A program made the position numbers and the translations under genes. Shown piece by piece: positions 16,595 through 24,248 of a stretch of DNA of 64,000 nt. The notes beneath the pieces are model-generated. The model did not search any database and was not told the DNA's origin. It saw only the letters and a list, made by a program, of their open reading frames with translations. The stretch lies in contig NZ_BMWC01000003.1 of assembly GCF_014651035.1 (NCBI RefSeq), forward strand, positions 310,001-374,000. Direction: 5' to 3'. The first letter of the stretch is position 1. Each line of letters begins with the position of its first letter. This stretch comes from Streptomyces lomondensis (GTDB lineage Bacteria > Actinomycetota > Actinomycetes > Streptomycetales > Streptomycetaceae).

Positions 16595-17376
16595 ACGGCC
16601 TTGCCGGCCCCTCCGCGCTTCGCCGCCTGGATCTGCTCGTACACCCGGGTCCGCAGCTCGGCGAAGCGCGGGGACACGCGCGTGTGCACCTGGTCCCGCT
16701 CGGCCGGCAGATCGACTTTCAGCTGCTCCTGGACGACGGTGGGGGAGGCGGACAGCACGATCACCCGCTCGCCGAGGTACACGGCCTCGTCGATGTCGTG
16801 GGTGACGAACAGGATCGTGATCCCGCGCTCCCGCCACAGCCGCCGTACGAGGTCCTCCAGATCGGCCCGGGTCTGGGCGTCCACGGCCGCGAACGGCTCG
16901 TCCATCAGCAGCACCTCGGGCTCGTACGCCAGCGCCCGCGCGATGGCCACCCGCTGCTGCATGCCGCCCGACAACTGCCACGGATACGCGCCGGCGGCGT
17001 CCGCGAGCCCCACCGACTCCAGCGCGTCCGCGACCAGTTCGCGGCGCCGCTCCCTGCCCAGCTTCTTCTGCTTCAGGGGCAGTTCCACGTTCTGCCCGAC
17101 CCGCATCCACGGGAACAGGCTGCGGCCGTACTCCTGGAACACGAACGCCATCCCGGGCGGCGGCCCCTCGACCCTGCGGCCCGCGAGCCGCACCTCACCG
17201 GCCGTGGGGGCGAGCAGTCCGCCGACGCACTTCAGCAGGGTCGTCTTGCCGCAGCCCGACGGGCCCACGAGACAGACCAGTTCGCCCGCCTCCACGCTGA
17301 AGGTCAGGTCGCGCACCGCCTCGGTGCGCCGCCCGGAACCCTCGTAGACCTTCCGCAGGCCGTGTACGTCGAGCAT
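16588..17376 (-). CDS. ABC transporter ATP-binding protein (SsuB/TauB type)
   Basis: 262 aa from the ATG at 17376, preceded by AAAGGG; a GTG at 17400 that overlaps the permease stop is an alternative giving eight more residues. Walker A is GPSGCGKTTLL, the Q-loop is FVFQEYGRSLFPW, the signature is LSGGMQQRVAIARAL, Walker B is VLLMDEPF, and the switch is FVTHDIDEA. These match importers of the nitrate/sulfonate/taurine/NMT1 group. It is the last gene of a coupled SBP-permease-permease-ATPase operon. Confidence 0.92.
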   Translation of the reverse strand: MLDVHGLRKVYEGSGRRTEAVRDLTFSVEAGELVCLVGPSGCGKTTLLKCVGGLLAPTAGEVRLAGRRVEGPPPGMAFVFQEYGRSLFPWMRVGQNVELPLKQKKLGRERRRELVADALESVGLADAAGAYPWQLSGGMQQRVAIARALAYEPEVLLMDEPFAAVDAQTRADLEDLVRRLWRERGITILFVTHDIDEAVYLGERVIVLSASPTVVQEQLKVDLPAERDQVHTRVSPRFAELRTRVYEQIQAAKRGGAGKAVQ

Positions 17377-17396
17377 GGACCGCCCTTTCGCGAGGT

Positions 17397-18176
17397 TCAC
17401 GGGGACCGCCGGCCGGCCTCGCGCAGGCCGTGGTACCAGCCGAGCACCCGCCGCTCGACCAGCCGGAAGAGCACCGAGAGGAGAAAGCCGAGCAGGCCGA
17501 GCAGCAGGATCCCGGTCCACATGTCGGGGATCGCGAAACCGCGCTGGAACTGCACGATGGTGAAGCCGAGGCCGTTGCTGGCCGCGAACATCTCGCTGAT
17601 CACCATGAGGATGATCCCGATCGACAGCGCCTGGCGCAGGCCCGCGAAGATCTGCGGACTCGCCGAGCGCAGCACCACCTCCCGCAGCCGGGCCGGGCCC
17701 GTGATGCCGTAGGAGCGGGCCGTCTGGGCCAGCACCGGGTCGACCGCGCGGACGCCCTCGACCGTGTTGAGCAGGACCGGCCACACGCAGCCGCTCGCGA
17801 TCACCGCGATCTTCATCGTGTCGCCGATGCCCGCGAACAGCATGATGACCGGCACCAGCACCGGCGGCGGCACGGCCCGCAGGAACTCCAGGACCGGTTC
17901 GCACACCGCCCGCACCCGCCGGTAGGAGCCGATGACCGTGCCGAGCGCGACGCCCACGACGGCCGCCGTGGCGTAGCCCGCCGCGAGCCGCAGCACGCTG
18001 GGCCCCACGTCCGTGCGCAGCCGGTCGGCCGTCCAGACGTCCGGGAAGGTGCCGAGGATGGTGCGCAGCGGCGGCCAGTAGACGTTCGTGCTGCCGGCCG
18101 AGGCCGCCCACCAGACGGCCACCAGCACCGCGGGCAGGGCGAGCGCGAAGAACAGTCGGAGCAGCAGGCGTCTCAC
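17397..18176 (-). CDS. ABC transporter permease (SsuC-like), second copy
   Basis: 259 aa, GTG start overlapping the upstream permease stop (GTGA). About six hydrophobic membrane segments are visible. The EAA-type loop contacting the ATPase is in AQTARSYGITGPARLREVVL. It belongs to the binding-protein-dependent permease family of sulfonate/taurine/NMT1-type importers. The operon has two different permeases, so the pore is likely a heterodimer. It sits between the first permease and the ATPase gene. Confidence 0.9.
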   Translation of the reverse strand: MRRLLLRLFFALALPAVLVAVWWAASAGSTNVYWPPLRTILGTFPDVWTADRLRTDVGPSVLRLAAGYATAAVVGVALGTVIGSYRRVRAVCEPVLEFLRAVPPPVLVPVIMLFAGIGDTMKIAVIASGCVWPVLLNTVEGVRAVDPVLAQTARSYGITGPARLREVVLRSASPQIFAGLRQALSIGIILMVISEMFAASNGLGFTIVQFQRGFAIPDMWTGILLLGLLGFLLSVLFRLVERRVLGWYHGLREAGRRSP

Positions 18177-18946
18177 ACCGCCACCTCCCCGCGCACCGAC
18201 TGGTGCCAGGCCAGCGCCCGCCGCTCCACCGACCTCGCGCCGACGTTGATCAGCAGCCCGAGCACCCCGGTCACCACGATCAGCGCGTACATCTCCGGCA
18301 CCGCCTGCGAGGTCTGCGCGACCGCGATCCGGGCGCCCAACCCCGGTGCCCCGATGACCAGTTCGGCGGTGACGGCGAGGATCAGTGCCACGGCCGCCGC
18401 CAGCCGCACCCCGGTCATGACGTACGGCAGCGCCGTCGGCCACAGCACGTGCCGGACCCGCGCCCAGGTGCCCAGGCCGTAGGAGCGTGCCGTCTCCTCC
18501 GCGACCGGGTCGACGTCCCGCACGCCGTAGAGGACCTGGATCAGCACCTGCCAGAACGAGGCGTACACGACCAGCAGCAGCACCGAGCGCAGTTCCGTGC
18601 CGTACAGCAGCACCGCCAGCGGGATCAGCGCGACCGACGGGATGGGCCGCAGGAACTCGATCGTCGAGGCGGTCGCCTCGCGCAGATACGGCACCACGGC
18701 GATCAGCACGCCCGCGAGGACACCGGCGCTCACCGCGATCGCGAGGCCCAGCGCCCAGCCGGTGAGGGTGTCGCCGAGCGCCGACCAGAAGGCGCCGTCG
18801 GAGAGCTCACGGCCGAGCGCGTCCGCGACACGGCCGGCCGGCGGGAAGTAGTCCTCGTCGACCAGGCCGAGCCTCGGCACCGCCTCGCAGAGCGCGAGGA
18901 ACGCCGCGAGCCCGGCCGCGCCGAGTGCCGCGTCTGCACCTTTCAC
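18173..18946 (-). CDS. ABC transporter permease (SsuC-like), first copy
   Basis: 257 aa, GTG start overlapping the stop of the binding-protein gene (GTGA). Several membrane segments are clear (for example AIAVSAGVLAGVLIAVVPYL and LRSVLLLVVYASFWQVL), and the EAA-like loop ARSYGLGTWARVRHVLWP is present. With the neighbouring permease it would form a heterodimeric channel for an NMT1/SsuABC-type importer. The substrate is not readable from the permease. Confidence 0.9.
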   Translation of the reverse strand: MKGADAALGAAGLAAFLALCEAVPRLGLVDEDYFPPAGRVADALGRELSDGAFWSALGDTLTGWALGLAIAVSAGVLAGVLIAVVPYLREATASTIEFLRPIPSVALIPLAVLLYGTELRSVLLLVVYASFWQVLIQVLYGVRDVDPVAEETARSYGLGTWARVRHVLWPTALPYVMTGVRLAAAVALILAVTAELVIGAPGLGARIAVAQTSQAVPEMYALIVVTGVLGLLINVGARSVERRALAWHQSVRGEVAV

Positions 18947-19911
18947 GGCAGCAGCTTGTCCAGGTCCGGCGCCCGCTCGAACAGCCCGTCCCGCTCGCCC
19001 AGTTCGGCCAGCCGCTCGATGGACGCGCGGTCGGGCTCGGCGGGCCAGCGCGGCAGGGTCAGCTTGTCCAGCAGCGTGTCGGGGATCTTCGTGTAGGTGG
19101 TGAGGATCTGCCGGACCTCGTCCGGGTGTTCGTCGGCGTACTTCAGCGACTCCGCGGTCGCCTCCTGGAACTTCTTCACGAGGTCCGGGTTCTTGGCGGC
19201 GTACTGCTGGGAGGTGAAGTACATGGCCACGGTGAGGTCCGGTGACACGTCGTAGAAGTTCGAGGCGATCTCCGTACCGCCCGCGGCCTTGACCGTGGCG
19301 AGCGCCGGTTCCGGGGTGCAGGCCGCGTCGACCTGCCCGCCGTCCAGCGCGGCGGGCATCTGGTCGAAGGGCATCTCGACGAACTCGACCTTCGCGGGGT
19401 CGCCCCCGGCCTTGCGGACCGACTCCCTGACCGAGGTGTCGCAGATGTTGTTGAGCGTGTTGACCGCCGTCTTCCTGCCCTCCAACTGCTTGGCGGACGT
19501 CAGGGAAGAGCCCTTCTTCACGGTGACGGCGGCGAAGTCGGCGCCGTCCTTCCCGGTGGAAGCGACCCCGTTCGCCACGGCCTTGACGGGCATGTTCTTG
19601 GACTGGGCCACCAGCAGCGACGTGGTGTTGCTGAAGCCGAACTGGAACTGGCCGGACACGACCCCGGGCACGATCGCGGCCCCGCCCTGGGCCGGTGTCA
19701 GCTCCAGCTCGATGCCGCGTTCGGCGTAGAAGCCCTGCTTCTCGCCCAGGTAGATCGGCGCGACGTCCAGGACGGGGACGACACCGACCTTGACGGTGGT
19801 GGTTCCGCCGGACGCGCCGGGCTTGTCCGTCCCACCGGAGTCGGACGAGCCGCAGGCGGTGACGGCGGCCAGGACGGACAAGGCCGTGAGGCCGACGAGC
19901 AGACGACGCAT
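18943..19911 (-). CDS. ABC transporter substrate-binding lipoprotein (NMT1/SsuA-like)
   Basis: 322 aa, ATG start. The N-terminus MRRLLVGLTALSVLAAVTAC is a lipoprotein signal with lipobox VTAC, so the protein is anchored outside the membrane. The core (VGVVPVLDVAPIYLGEKQGF, GVVSGQFQFGFSN, QVDAACTPEPAL) is the NMT1/THI5-like fold used for sulfonates, nitrate, pyrimidine precursors and aromatic acids. It is the first gene of a four-gene coupled importer operon. The adjacent Rieske oxygenase cluster on the same strand suggests an aromatic or methoxylated substrate, which is inference. Its promoter region carries direct repeats and a perfect inverted repeat. Confidence 0.88.
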   Translation of the reverse strand: MRRLLVGLTALSVLAAVTACGSSDSGGTDKPGASGGTTTVKVGVVPVLDVAPIYLGEKQGFYAERGIELELTPAQGGAAIVPGVVSGQFQFGFSNTTSLLVAQSKNMPVKAVANGVASTGKDGADFAAVTVKKGSSLTSAKQLEGRKTAVNTLNNICDTSVRESVRKAGGDPAKVEFVEMPFDQMPAALDGGQVDAACTPEPALATVKAAGGTEIASNFYDVSPDLTVAMYFTSQQYAAKNPDLVKKFQEATAESLKYADEHPDEVRQILTTYTKIPDTLLDKLTLPRWPAEPDRASIERLAELGERDGLFERAPDLDKLLP

Positions 19912-19949
19912 GGCTCCCCCGTGGGACCGGTCCAGGTGCTCCGACAGGC

Positions 19950-20000
19950 TGTGCTCAGGCAGTACCAGATGTGCTCAGGCAGTACAGATGTGCTCAGCCG
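19950..20000 (-). repeat. short direct repeats in the importer leader
   Basis: Read on the plus strand, two units starting TGTGCTCAGGCAGTAC occupy 19950-19969 and 19970-19988, followed by a partial third unit TGTGCTCAG at 19989. They lie just downstream of the predicted -10 of the binding-protein gene, so they could be a multi-site operator or a recent slippage product. Confidence 0.75.
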
Positions 20001-20001
20001 G

Positions 20002-20031
20002 AACCTAGAGCCCGTTCCGAGCCATGGTCAA
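20002..20031 (-). promoter_or_regulatory. candidate promoter of the ABC importer operon
   Basis: On the minus strand TTGACC (20031-20026) and TAGGTT (20007-20002) are 18 bp apart, giving a leader of about 85 nt before the ATG at 19911. The -35 overlaps the inverted repeat at 20024-20037. Confidence 0.55.
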
Positions 20032-20037
20032 TACCAT
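20024..20037. promoter_or_regulatory. inverted repeat overlapping the -35, GntR/FadR-like
   Basis: ATGGT and ACCAT are perfect arms around CAAT. The core fits the TGG-N6-CCA pattern seen for FadR/GntR-type operators. Binding by such a regulator would block the importer promoter; which regulator binds is unknown. Confidence 0.5.
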
Positions 20038-20069
20038 TACGGTGAAGGGTAGTTGACACCGGCCTCTCG

Positions 20070-21005
20070 TCACAGGTCCAGCACGAGCCGCTTCCCGCGG
20101 CAGCGGGACACGCAGATGAGCATGGTCTCGCCCGCCGCGCGCTCGTCGTCGGTCAGCACCGAGTCGCGGTGGTCCGGTTCGCCGTCGAGGACGTCGGTCT
20201 CGCACGTGCCGCAGGTGCCCTCGGTGCAGGAGTACAGCACCTCCACCCCCGCGGCGCGCACGGCGTCCAGCACGGACACGTCCGGCGCGACGGTGATCGT
20301 CCGGCCGCTCCGCGCCAGCTCCACGTCGAACCCGGTGTCGCCGCCGGTCTCCTGCACCTTCGGGCGGAACCGCTCGACGCGCAGCACCCCGGACGGGCAC
20401 CGGGCCTCGACCGCGTCCAGCAGCGGCCCGGGGCCGCAGCAGTAGACGAGGGTGCCCTCGGGCACGTCGTCCAGCACCGAGGGCAGGTCCAGCAGCCCCG
20501 TCTCGTCCTCGGGCGCGATCGTCACCCGGTCCCCGTACCGCGCCAGTTCCTCGCCGAACGCCATCGACCGGCGGGTGCGTCCGCCGTACAGCAGCGTCCA
20601 CTCGGCGCCCGCCGCCTCGGCCGCGGCCAGCATCGGCAGGATCGGGGTGATGCCGATGCCGCCCGCGACGAAGCGGTAGCGGGGAGCGGGCTCCAGGCGG
20701 AAGTTGTTGCGGGGCCCGCGCACGCGGACCTTGTCGCCCTCGCCCACCTGCTCGTGCACATGCGCCGAGCCACCCCGCCCGTCCGGCTCGCGCAGCACCG
20801 CGATCCGCCAGGCCGACCGGTCCGCCGGATCGCCGCACAGCGAGTACTGCCGCTCCAGACCGGGGCCGAGCAGGACGTCGACGTGGGCGCCCGGCTCCCA
20901 GTCCGGGAGCGGCTCGCCCAGCGGGTGGCGCAGGGTCAGGGCGAGCACACCGTCGGCCGCGAAATCGCGGCGCTCGACGACGAGTTCGGCTTCGTACACG
21001 CTCAT
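20070..21005 (-). CDS. VanB/PDR-type oxidoreductase, FMN and [2Fe-2S]
   Basis: 311 aa, ATG overlapping the stop of the 60-aa gene (ATGA). The FMN-binding part contains RQYSLCGDP, the NAD-binding part contains FVAGGIGITPILPML, and the C-terminal ferredoxin domain has SCTEGTCGTCETDVLDG and a fourth cysteine in LICVSRC. This order (FMN, NAD, then ferredoxin) is that of phthalate dioxygenase reductase and vanillate demethylase VanB. It should supply electrons to the Rieske oxygenase encoded two genes upstream. The exact substrate of the pair is not proven. Confidence 0.9.
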   Translation of the reverse strand: MSVYEAELVVERRDFAADGVLALTLRHPLGEPLPDWEPGAHVDVLLGPGLERQYSLCGDPADRSAWRIAVLREPDGRGGSAHVHEQVGEGDKVRVRGPRNNFRLEPAPRYRFVAGGIGITPILPMLAAAEAAGAEWTLLYGGRTRRSMAFGEELARYGDRVTIAPEDETGLLDLPSVLDDVPEGTLVYCCGPGPLLDAVEARCPSGVLRVERFRPKVQETGGDTGFDVELARSGRTITVAPDVSVLDAVRAAGVEVLYSCTEGTCGTCETDVLDGEPDHRDSVLTDDERAAGETMLICVSRCRGKRLVLDL

Positions 21006-21184
21006 GAACTGTTTCCTCGCGGCTCGGGTCGCGGCTCGTGGCCTTGCGGGTGGGCGAGCATCCACTCCCACATCTCGACCGGGTCCTGCGCGGTGTGCTC
21101 CCGGCCGCAGTGGCAGGTGCCGTGCAGGAGGTCGGTGCCGGGCAGCCAGTCGATGCGGTAGATCTCGCCGGTGGGACGCGTCAC
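21002..21184 (-). CDS. 60-aa protein coupled between oxygenase and reductase, CHCG motif
   Basis: 60 aa, GTG start overlapping the oxygenase stop (GTGA), with its own stop overlapping the reductase start (ATGA), so it is translationally coupled on both sides. The sequence begins MTRPTGEIYRIDWLPG and has the compact motif TCHCGREH (two Cys, one or two His), which could bind a metal. The segment after it, DPVEMWEWMLAHP, looks helical. I do not recognise a family. It is not part of textbook VanAB systems, so a maturation, electron-transfer or accessory role is possible but unproven. Confidence 0.75.
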   Translation of the reverse strand: MTRPTGEIYRIDWLPGTDLLHGTCHCGREHTAQDPVEMWEWMLAHPQGHEPRPEPRGNSS

Positions 21185-22251
21185 TGGACCTTCTCCACGG
21201 GCTTCTCGCCCTGCTCCACCAGCCGGGCGAGGATGCGGCGGGCGGCCAGACCGCCGGTGTCGATGTTGATGCTCAGCTCCTGGTAGCCGGTGCGCTCGGT
21301 GCCGAGCGTCTTCTGCAGCAGGTTGAGCGCGGTGACGTCCTGCATGACGACCGTGTGGTTGTTGCCGCGCAGGAACTCGGTGACCTCGGCGTCGTCCGTC
21401 GCCCAGTCCCGGGAGACGGCCCAGAAGTCGTACACCTTGCCGTCGCCGGAGGGCGTGATGCAGTACGTGATCTCCGTGTGGAAGCCGTTCGGGTCGCTGC
21501 CGTCCGCCTCCGGCAGCACACCGACCGGGGCGATACGGCTGTGCAGCAGGTACAGGCAGGGGGCGTGGTACTCGATGTCCTGCCAGCGGGTGATCCGGCC
21601 CTCGATGCCGGTCGACTTGGCGTAGAAGGGCGGGCATTCGGCGTCGTCCATGTGCCGGCTCACCCGGACGATCCCGGCGCCCTCGTCGACCTCCGTGGTG
21701 ATCGGTGTCTCGGCGACCTCGGGGGTGCCGATGTAACCGCCGTGCAGATACGTCTCGTGGGACAGGTCGAGGAGGTTGTCGACCAGCAGTCCGTAGTCGC
21801 AGTCGATGGGCTCCATGCCGCGCACGGTCACCCAGCCGGGGGAGTCGAGGTGCTTCGCCCGCGGGATGGCCTGCGGGTCGGCGAGCGCCGGGTCGCCGAT
21901 CCACACCCAGATCAGCGAGTCCTGCTCGACGACGGGGTAGGAGGCGACGCGGGCCGTGCGCGGCACCCGTTTCTGCCCCGGTACGTACACGCACGTGCCG
22001 GTCGTGTCGTACGTGAACCCGTGGTACCCGCACACGATCCGGTCCCCGTCGAGGCGGGTCGGGGCCTCGGACAGCGGGTAACGGCGGTGCACGCACCGGT
22101 CGTGCAGGACGACCGGCGTGCCGTCCTCCTCGGTGCGGTAGAGCACGAGCGTCTCACCGAGGATCGTCCGTCCGAGCAACTCCCGCCCGACCTCGTGGCT
22201 GTAGGCGGCGACGTACCACTGGTTCCTGGCGAAGGCGGTCATGTGAGGCAT
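21181..22251 (-). CDS. Rieske oxygenase, vanillate O-demethylase VanA-like
   Basis: 356 aa, ATG start. The Rieske [2Fe-2S] ligands are CVHR (Cys53, His55) and CGYHGF (Cys74, His77). The mononuclear iron site is in DNLLDLSHETYLH (Asp162 or nearby, His165, His170). The VanA-type sequence around this motif and the adjacent VanB-like reductase point to an aromatic O-demethylase such as vanillate to protocatechuate. If so, its product would feed the pca operon near 41.5-48.0 kb. Other methoxy- or carboxy-aromatic substrates remain possible. The upstream 224 bp holds no convincing promoter motif. Confidence 0.88.
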   Translation of the reverse strand: MPHMTAFARNQWYVAAYSHEVGRELLGRTILGETLVLYRTEEDGTPVVLHDRCVHRRYPLSEAPTRLDGDRIVCGYHGFTYDTTGTCVYVPGQKRVPRTARVASYPVVEQDSLIWVWIGDPALADPQAIPRAKHLDSPGWVTVRGMEPIDCDYGLLVDNLLDLSHETYLHGGYIGTPEVAETPITTEVDEGAGIVRVSRHMDDAECPPFYAKSTGIEGRITRWQDIEYHAPCLYLLHSRIAPVGVLPEADGSDPNGFHTEITYCITPSGDGKVYDFWAVSRDWATDDAEVTEFLRGNNHTVVMQDVTALNLLQKTLGTERTGYQELSINIDTGGLAARRILARLVEQGEKPVEKVQ

Positions 22252-22475
22252 GGGGTTCCCGTCCCTGTCGGCGGGGCGCCGTCGCCCCGCGTGCCGTGGT
22301 TGGCATCAGGGTCCTGACGGCCGTGGCCGCTACGCAAGGCGGCTTCTGCCAGGCGGAAGCGCTGCCGGTCCCGCGGACGCGGAGAAGTCCGCCCAGCGGG
22401 GGTCGTGTCATCAACCCGGCCATCAGCAACTCGCCGAGCACATCGGTCACCCAGACTGCTCGGAAACGCGATGCG

Positions 22476-23045
22476 TCAGCGCATGTCCGCCGCATCGAGC
22501 AGGGCGGCCACCGTGGGAGCGATGAGCCCTGTCAGTGTGTCGGCTCCGATTCCCGCGCGGGCACTGGCGCCGTCGAAGACCAGGATCAGCTGCCGGGCCA
22601 GCAGATCCGGGTCGCTCGCCCCACCCTGTGCGGCCTCGGCACGGAAGAAGGCTGTCAGGTTCTCCTTGACCCGTTGGGCCACCTGGCTCGCAGGGTGACT
22701 CCGGTCCTTGAGCTCGATCTGAACAGCCAGGTACCGACAGCCTTGGAAGTCGGGGGCACTCGCCTGCGACTTGAGCTCGTCGAAGACGTGCAGGATCCGC
22801 TCGCGGGGTGAACGGCCGTCGTCCGCCGCGGGCAGGAGTCGGGTCGCGTAGGAATCGGCTCGTCGCTCCAGGCTCGCCGCCAGCAGTTCGTCCTTGCTCT
22901 CGAAGAGCTGGTACATGGAGCGTTTCGACACTCCCGCCGCCTTGCACAGCGCGTCGACGCCGATGCCGACACCGTCCTGGTAGGTGAGCGTGGCCGCTGC
23001 CTCCAACAGCCGCTCTCTGGGACTTGGCTTCACCTCGGTGGTCAT
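22476..23045 (-). CDS. TetR-family regulator
   Basis: 189 aa, ATG start. The HTH is at about residues 10-55 (LTYQDGVGIGVDALCKAAGV, then SKRSMYQLFESKDELL), and the C-terminal part is a typical TetR ligand domain. It is divergent from the alpha/beta hydrolase gene at 23172, with two related palindromes in the 126-bp gap, so it very likely represses itself and the hydrolase. The inducer is unknown. Confidence 0.9.
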   Translation of the reverse strand: MTTEVKPSPRERLLEAAATLTYQDGVGIGVDALCKAAGVSKRSMYQLFESKDELLAASLERRADSYATRLLPAADDGRSPRERILHVFDELKSQASAPDFQGCRYLAVQIELKDRSHPASQVAQRVKENLTAFFRAEAAQGGASDPDLLARQLILVFDGASARAGIGADTLTGLIAPTVAALLDAADMR

Positions 23046-23077
23046 ACCGGGAGGTTAACTCGCTTTCGGCGAATCGA

Positions 23078-23117
23078 AAACCGATCGGTTTACGATAGGG
23101 GAAACCGATTGGTTTCC
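23078..23117. promoter_or_regulatory. two TetR-type operator palindromes
   Basis: Site 1 (23078-23091) is the perfect palindrome AAACCGATCGGTTT. Site 2 (23100-23117) has arms GGAAACC and GGTTTCC around GATT and shares the ACCGAT-GGTTT core. Centres are 24 bp apart, between the divergent TetR and hydrolase genes. A TACGAT hexamer at 23091-23096 could be a -10 covered by the sites. Confidence 0.8.
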
Positions 23118-23171
23118 AGGTCTGGGGGGGGGGTTGCGCCCTCCCAAGCCAGGAGCGAAGGAGTCTGCGCC

Positions 23172-24050
23172 ATGCCCAGCCAGGAGACGCGTCCCACGAT
23201 CCACATTCCGGGGACCACCAGCCACACCGTCGCCCCGCGCGCTGGACGCCACGGCCGCGAGGGGACGTTGCGCTACCTCAAAGCGGGCACCGGTGCTCCC
23301 CTGGTCCTGTTGCACACGGTGCGCACGCAGGCCGAGCACTTCCGCTTCCTCATCCCGATGATCTCGGACCGGTACACCGTGTACGCCCTGGACCTGCCGG
23401 GGATGGGCTACTCCGAGATCGTGCCCGATGCGTCGTACGACGAGCCGGCGATGCGTGCGGGCGTGGAACGGCTCCTCGCCGAACTCGACCTCCATGACGT
23501 GACACTGGTGGGGGAGTCCATGGGGGCGGTGCTCGCCCTGACCACCGCGGCCGATCTGCCGGAGCGGGTGCGGCGCGCGGTCGCGGTGAACACGTACGAC
23601 TTCCGCGGCGGCATCGCCCGGTCCAGTCTCCTCGCCCGCCTGGTGGTCGGCGGTGTTCTCGCTCCGGGGGTGGGCCCGGTGGTCGCAGGCGTGGAGCCCA
23701 AGCCGATCCTCCGCAGGGTCCTGCGGGGTGGCCTGGTGGACAAGAGCGCTCTGCGGGAGGACTACGTGGACGAGCTCCTGCGGGTGGGCGGCCGCCCCGG
23801 CTACCCGACCGTCGCCCGGGCCGTGTACCAGAGCCTGCCCAGCCTCATCGCCGCCCGCTCCCGCTACCCGGAGGTCAAGGCTCCCATCCACCTCGTCTAC
23901 GGGGAGAAGGACTGGTCCCGGCACGCGGACCGGGAAGCCAACAGGAAGCTGCTGCCTGCCGCCGATTTCACCCAGGTGACCGGAGCGGGTCACTTCATCG
24001 CACTCGAGAGGCCGGAGGTGGTCGCCGACCTGCTGAACGCGGTGGCGTGA
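23172..24050 (+). CDS. alpha/beta hydrolase
   Basis: 292 aa, ATG preceded by AAGGAG. The fold markers are the oxyanion region VLLHTVRTQAEHF, the nucleophile elbow LVGESMGAVLAL (Ser in GESMG), the late acidic residue around YGEKDWSRHAD, and the catalytic His in TGAGHFIALERP. The substrate is unknown; the group includes esterases, lactonases and haloalkane dehalogenase-like enzymes. It is controlled by the divergent TetR gene through the operators in between. No signal peptide is present. A run of ten G residues (23124-23133) lies between operators and ribosome site. Confidence 0.87.
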   Translation: MPSQETRPTIHIPGTTSHTVAPRAGRHGREGTLRYLKAGTGAPLVLLHTVRTQAEHFRFLIPMISDRYTVYALDLPGMGYSEIVPDASYDEPAMRAGVERLLAELDLHDVTLVGESMGAVLALTTAADLPERVRRAVAVNTYDFRGGIARSSLLARLVVGGVLAPGVGPVVAGVEPKPILRRVLRGGLVDKSALREDYVDELLRVGGRPGYPTVARAVYQSLPSLIAARSRYPEVKAPIHLVYGEKDWSRHADREANRKLLPAADFTQVTGAGHFIALERPEVVADLLNAVA

Positions 24051-24057
24051 CCGGCCC

Positions 24058-24165
24058 TACGCCGACGCGGTCACCGTCGCCCTGGACGACCCGGACCCCT
24101 GGAACGGCTTCGTCGGTCACATCGAGGCCGCCTGCGCGCCGGATAGGGCGCTCCGATTGTTTGCG
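24058..24165 (+). pseudogene. fragment of a TetR-family regulator
   Basis: In the frame starting at 24058 the translation YADAVTVALDDPDPWNGF continues VGHIEAACA, which resembles the middle of TetR/AcrR ligand domains (DPDPWxGFxxxIExxCA). There is no start codon or HTH, and the similarity ends within about 100 bp, so this is a remnant. It lies between the hydrolase and racemase genes. Confidence 0.5.
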
Positions 24166-24171
24166 CGCCCC

Positions 24172-24200
24172 TTGACAGCCATCGCCTCTGACCCCAGTGT
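24172..24200 (+). promoter_or_regulatory. candidate promoter of the racemase gene
   Basis: TTGACA (24172-24177) and CAGTGT (24195-24200) are 17 bp apart; the start would fall at about 24207, just before the perfect palindrome at 24215. The ATG-proximal ribosome site is AGGGGG before the GTG at 24249. Confidence 0.6.
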
Positions 24201-24214
24201 TAGCAACATGCAAA

Positions 24215-24230
24215 ACGCAATATATTGCGT
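24215..24230. promoter_or_regulatory. perfect 16-bp palindrome, likely GntR operator
   Basis: ACGCAATATATTGCGT is a perfect palindrome sitting at the predicted transcription start of the racemase gene. The half-site ACGCAATAT recurs at 25001-25009 over the start codon of the GntR gene, which suggests that GntR protein binds both. Confidence 0.75.
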
Positions 24231-24248
24231 ATCTCTAGGGGGTCACCC

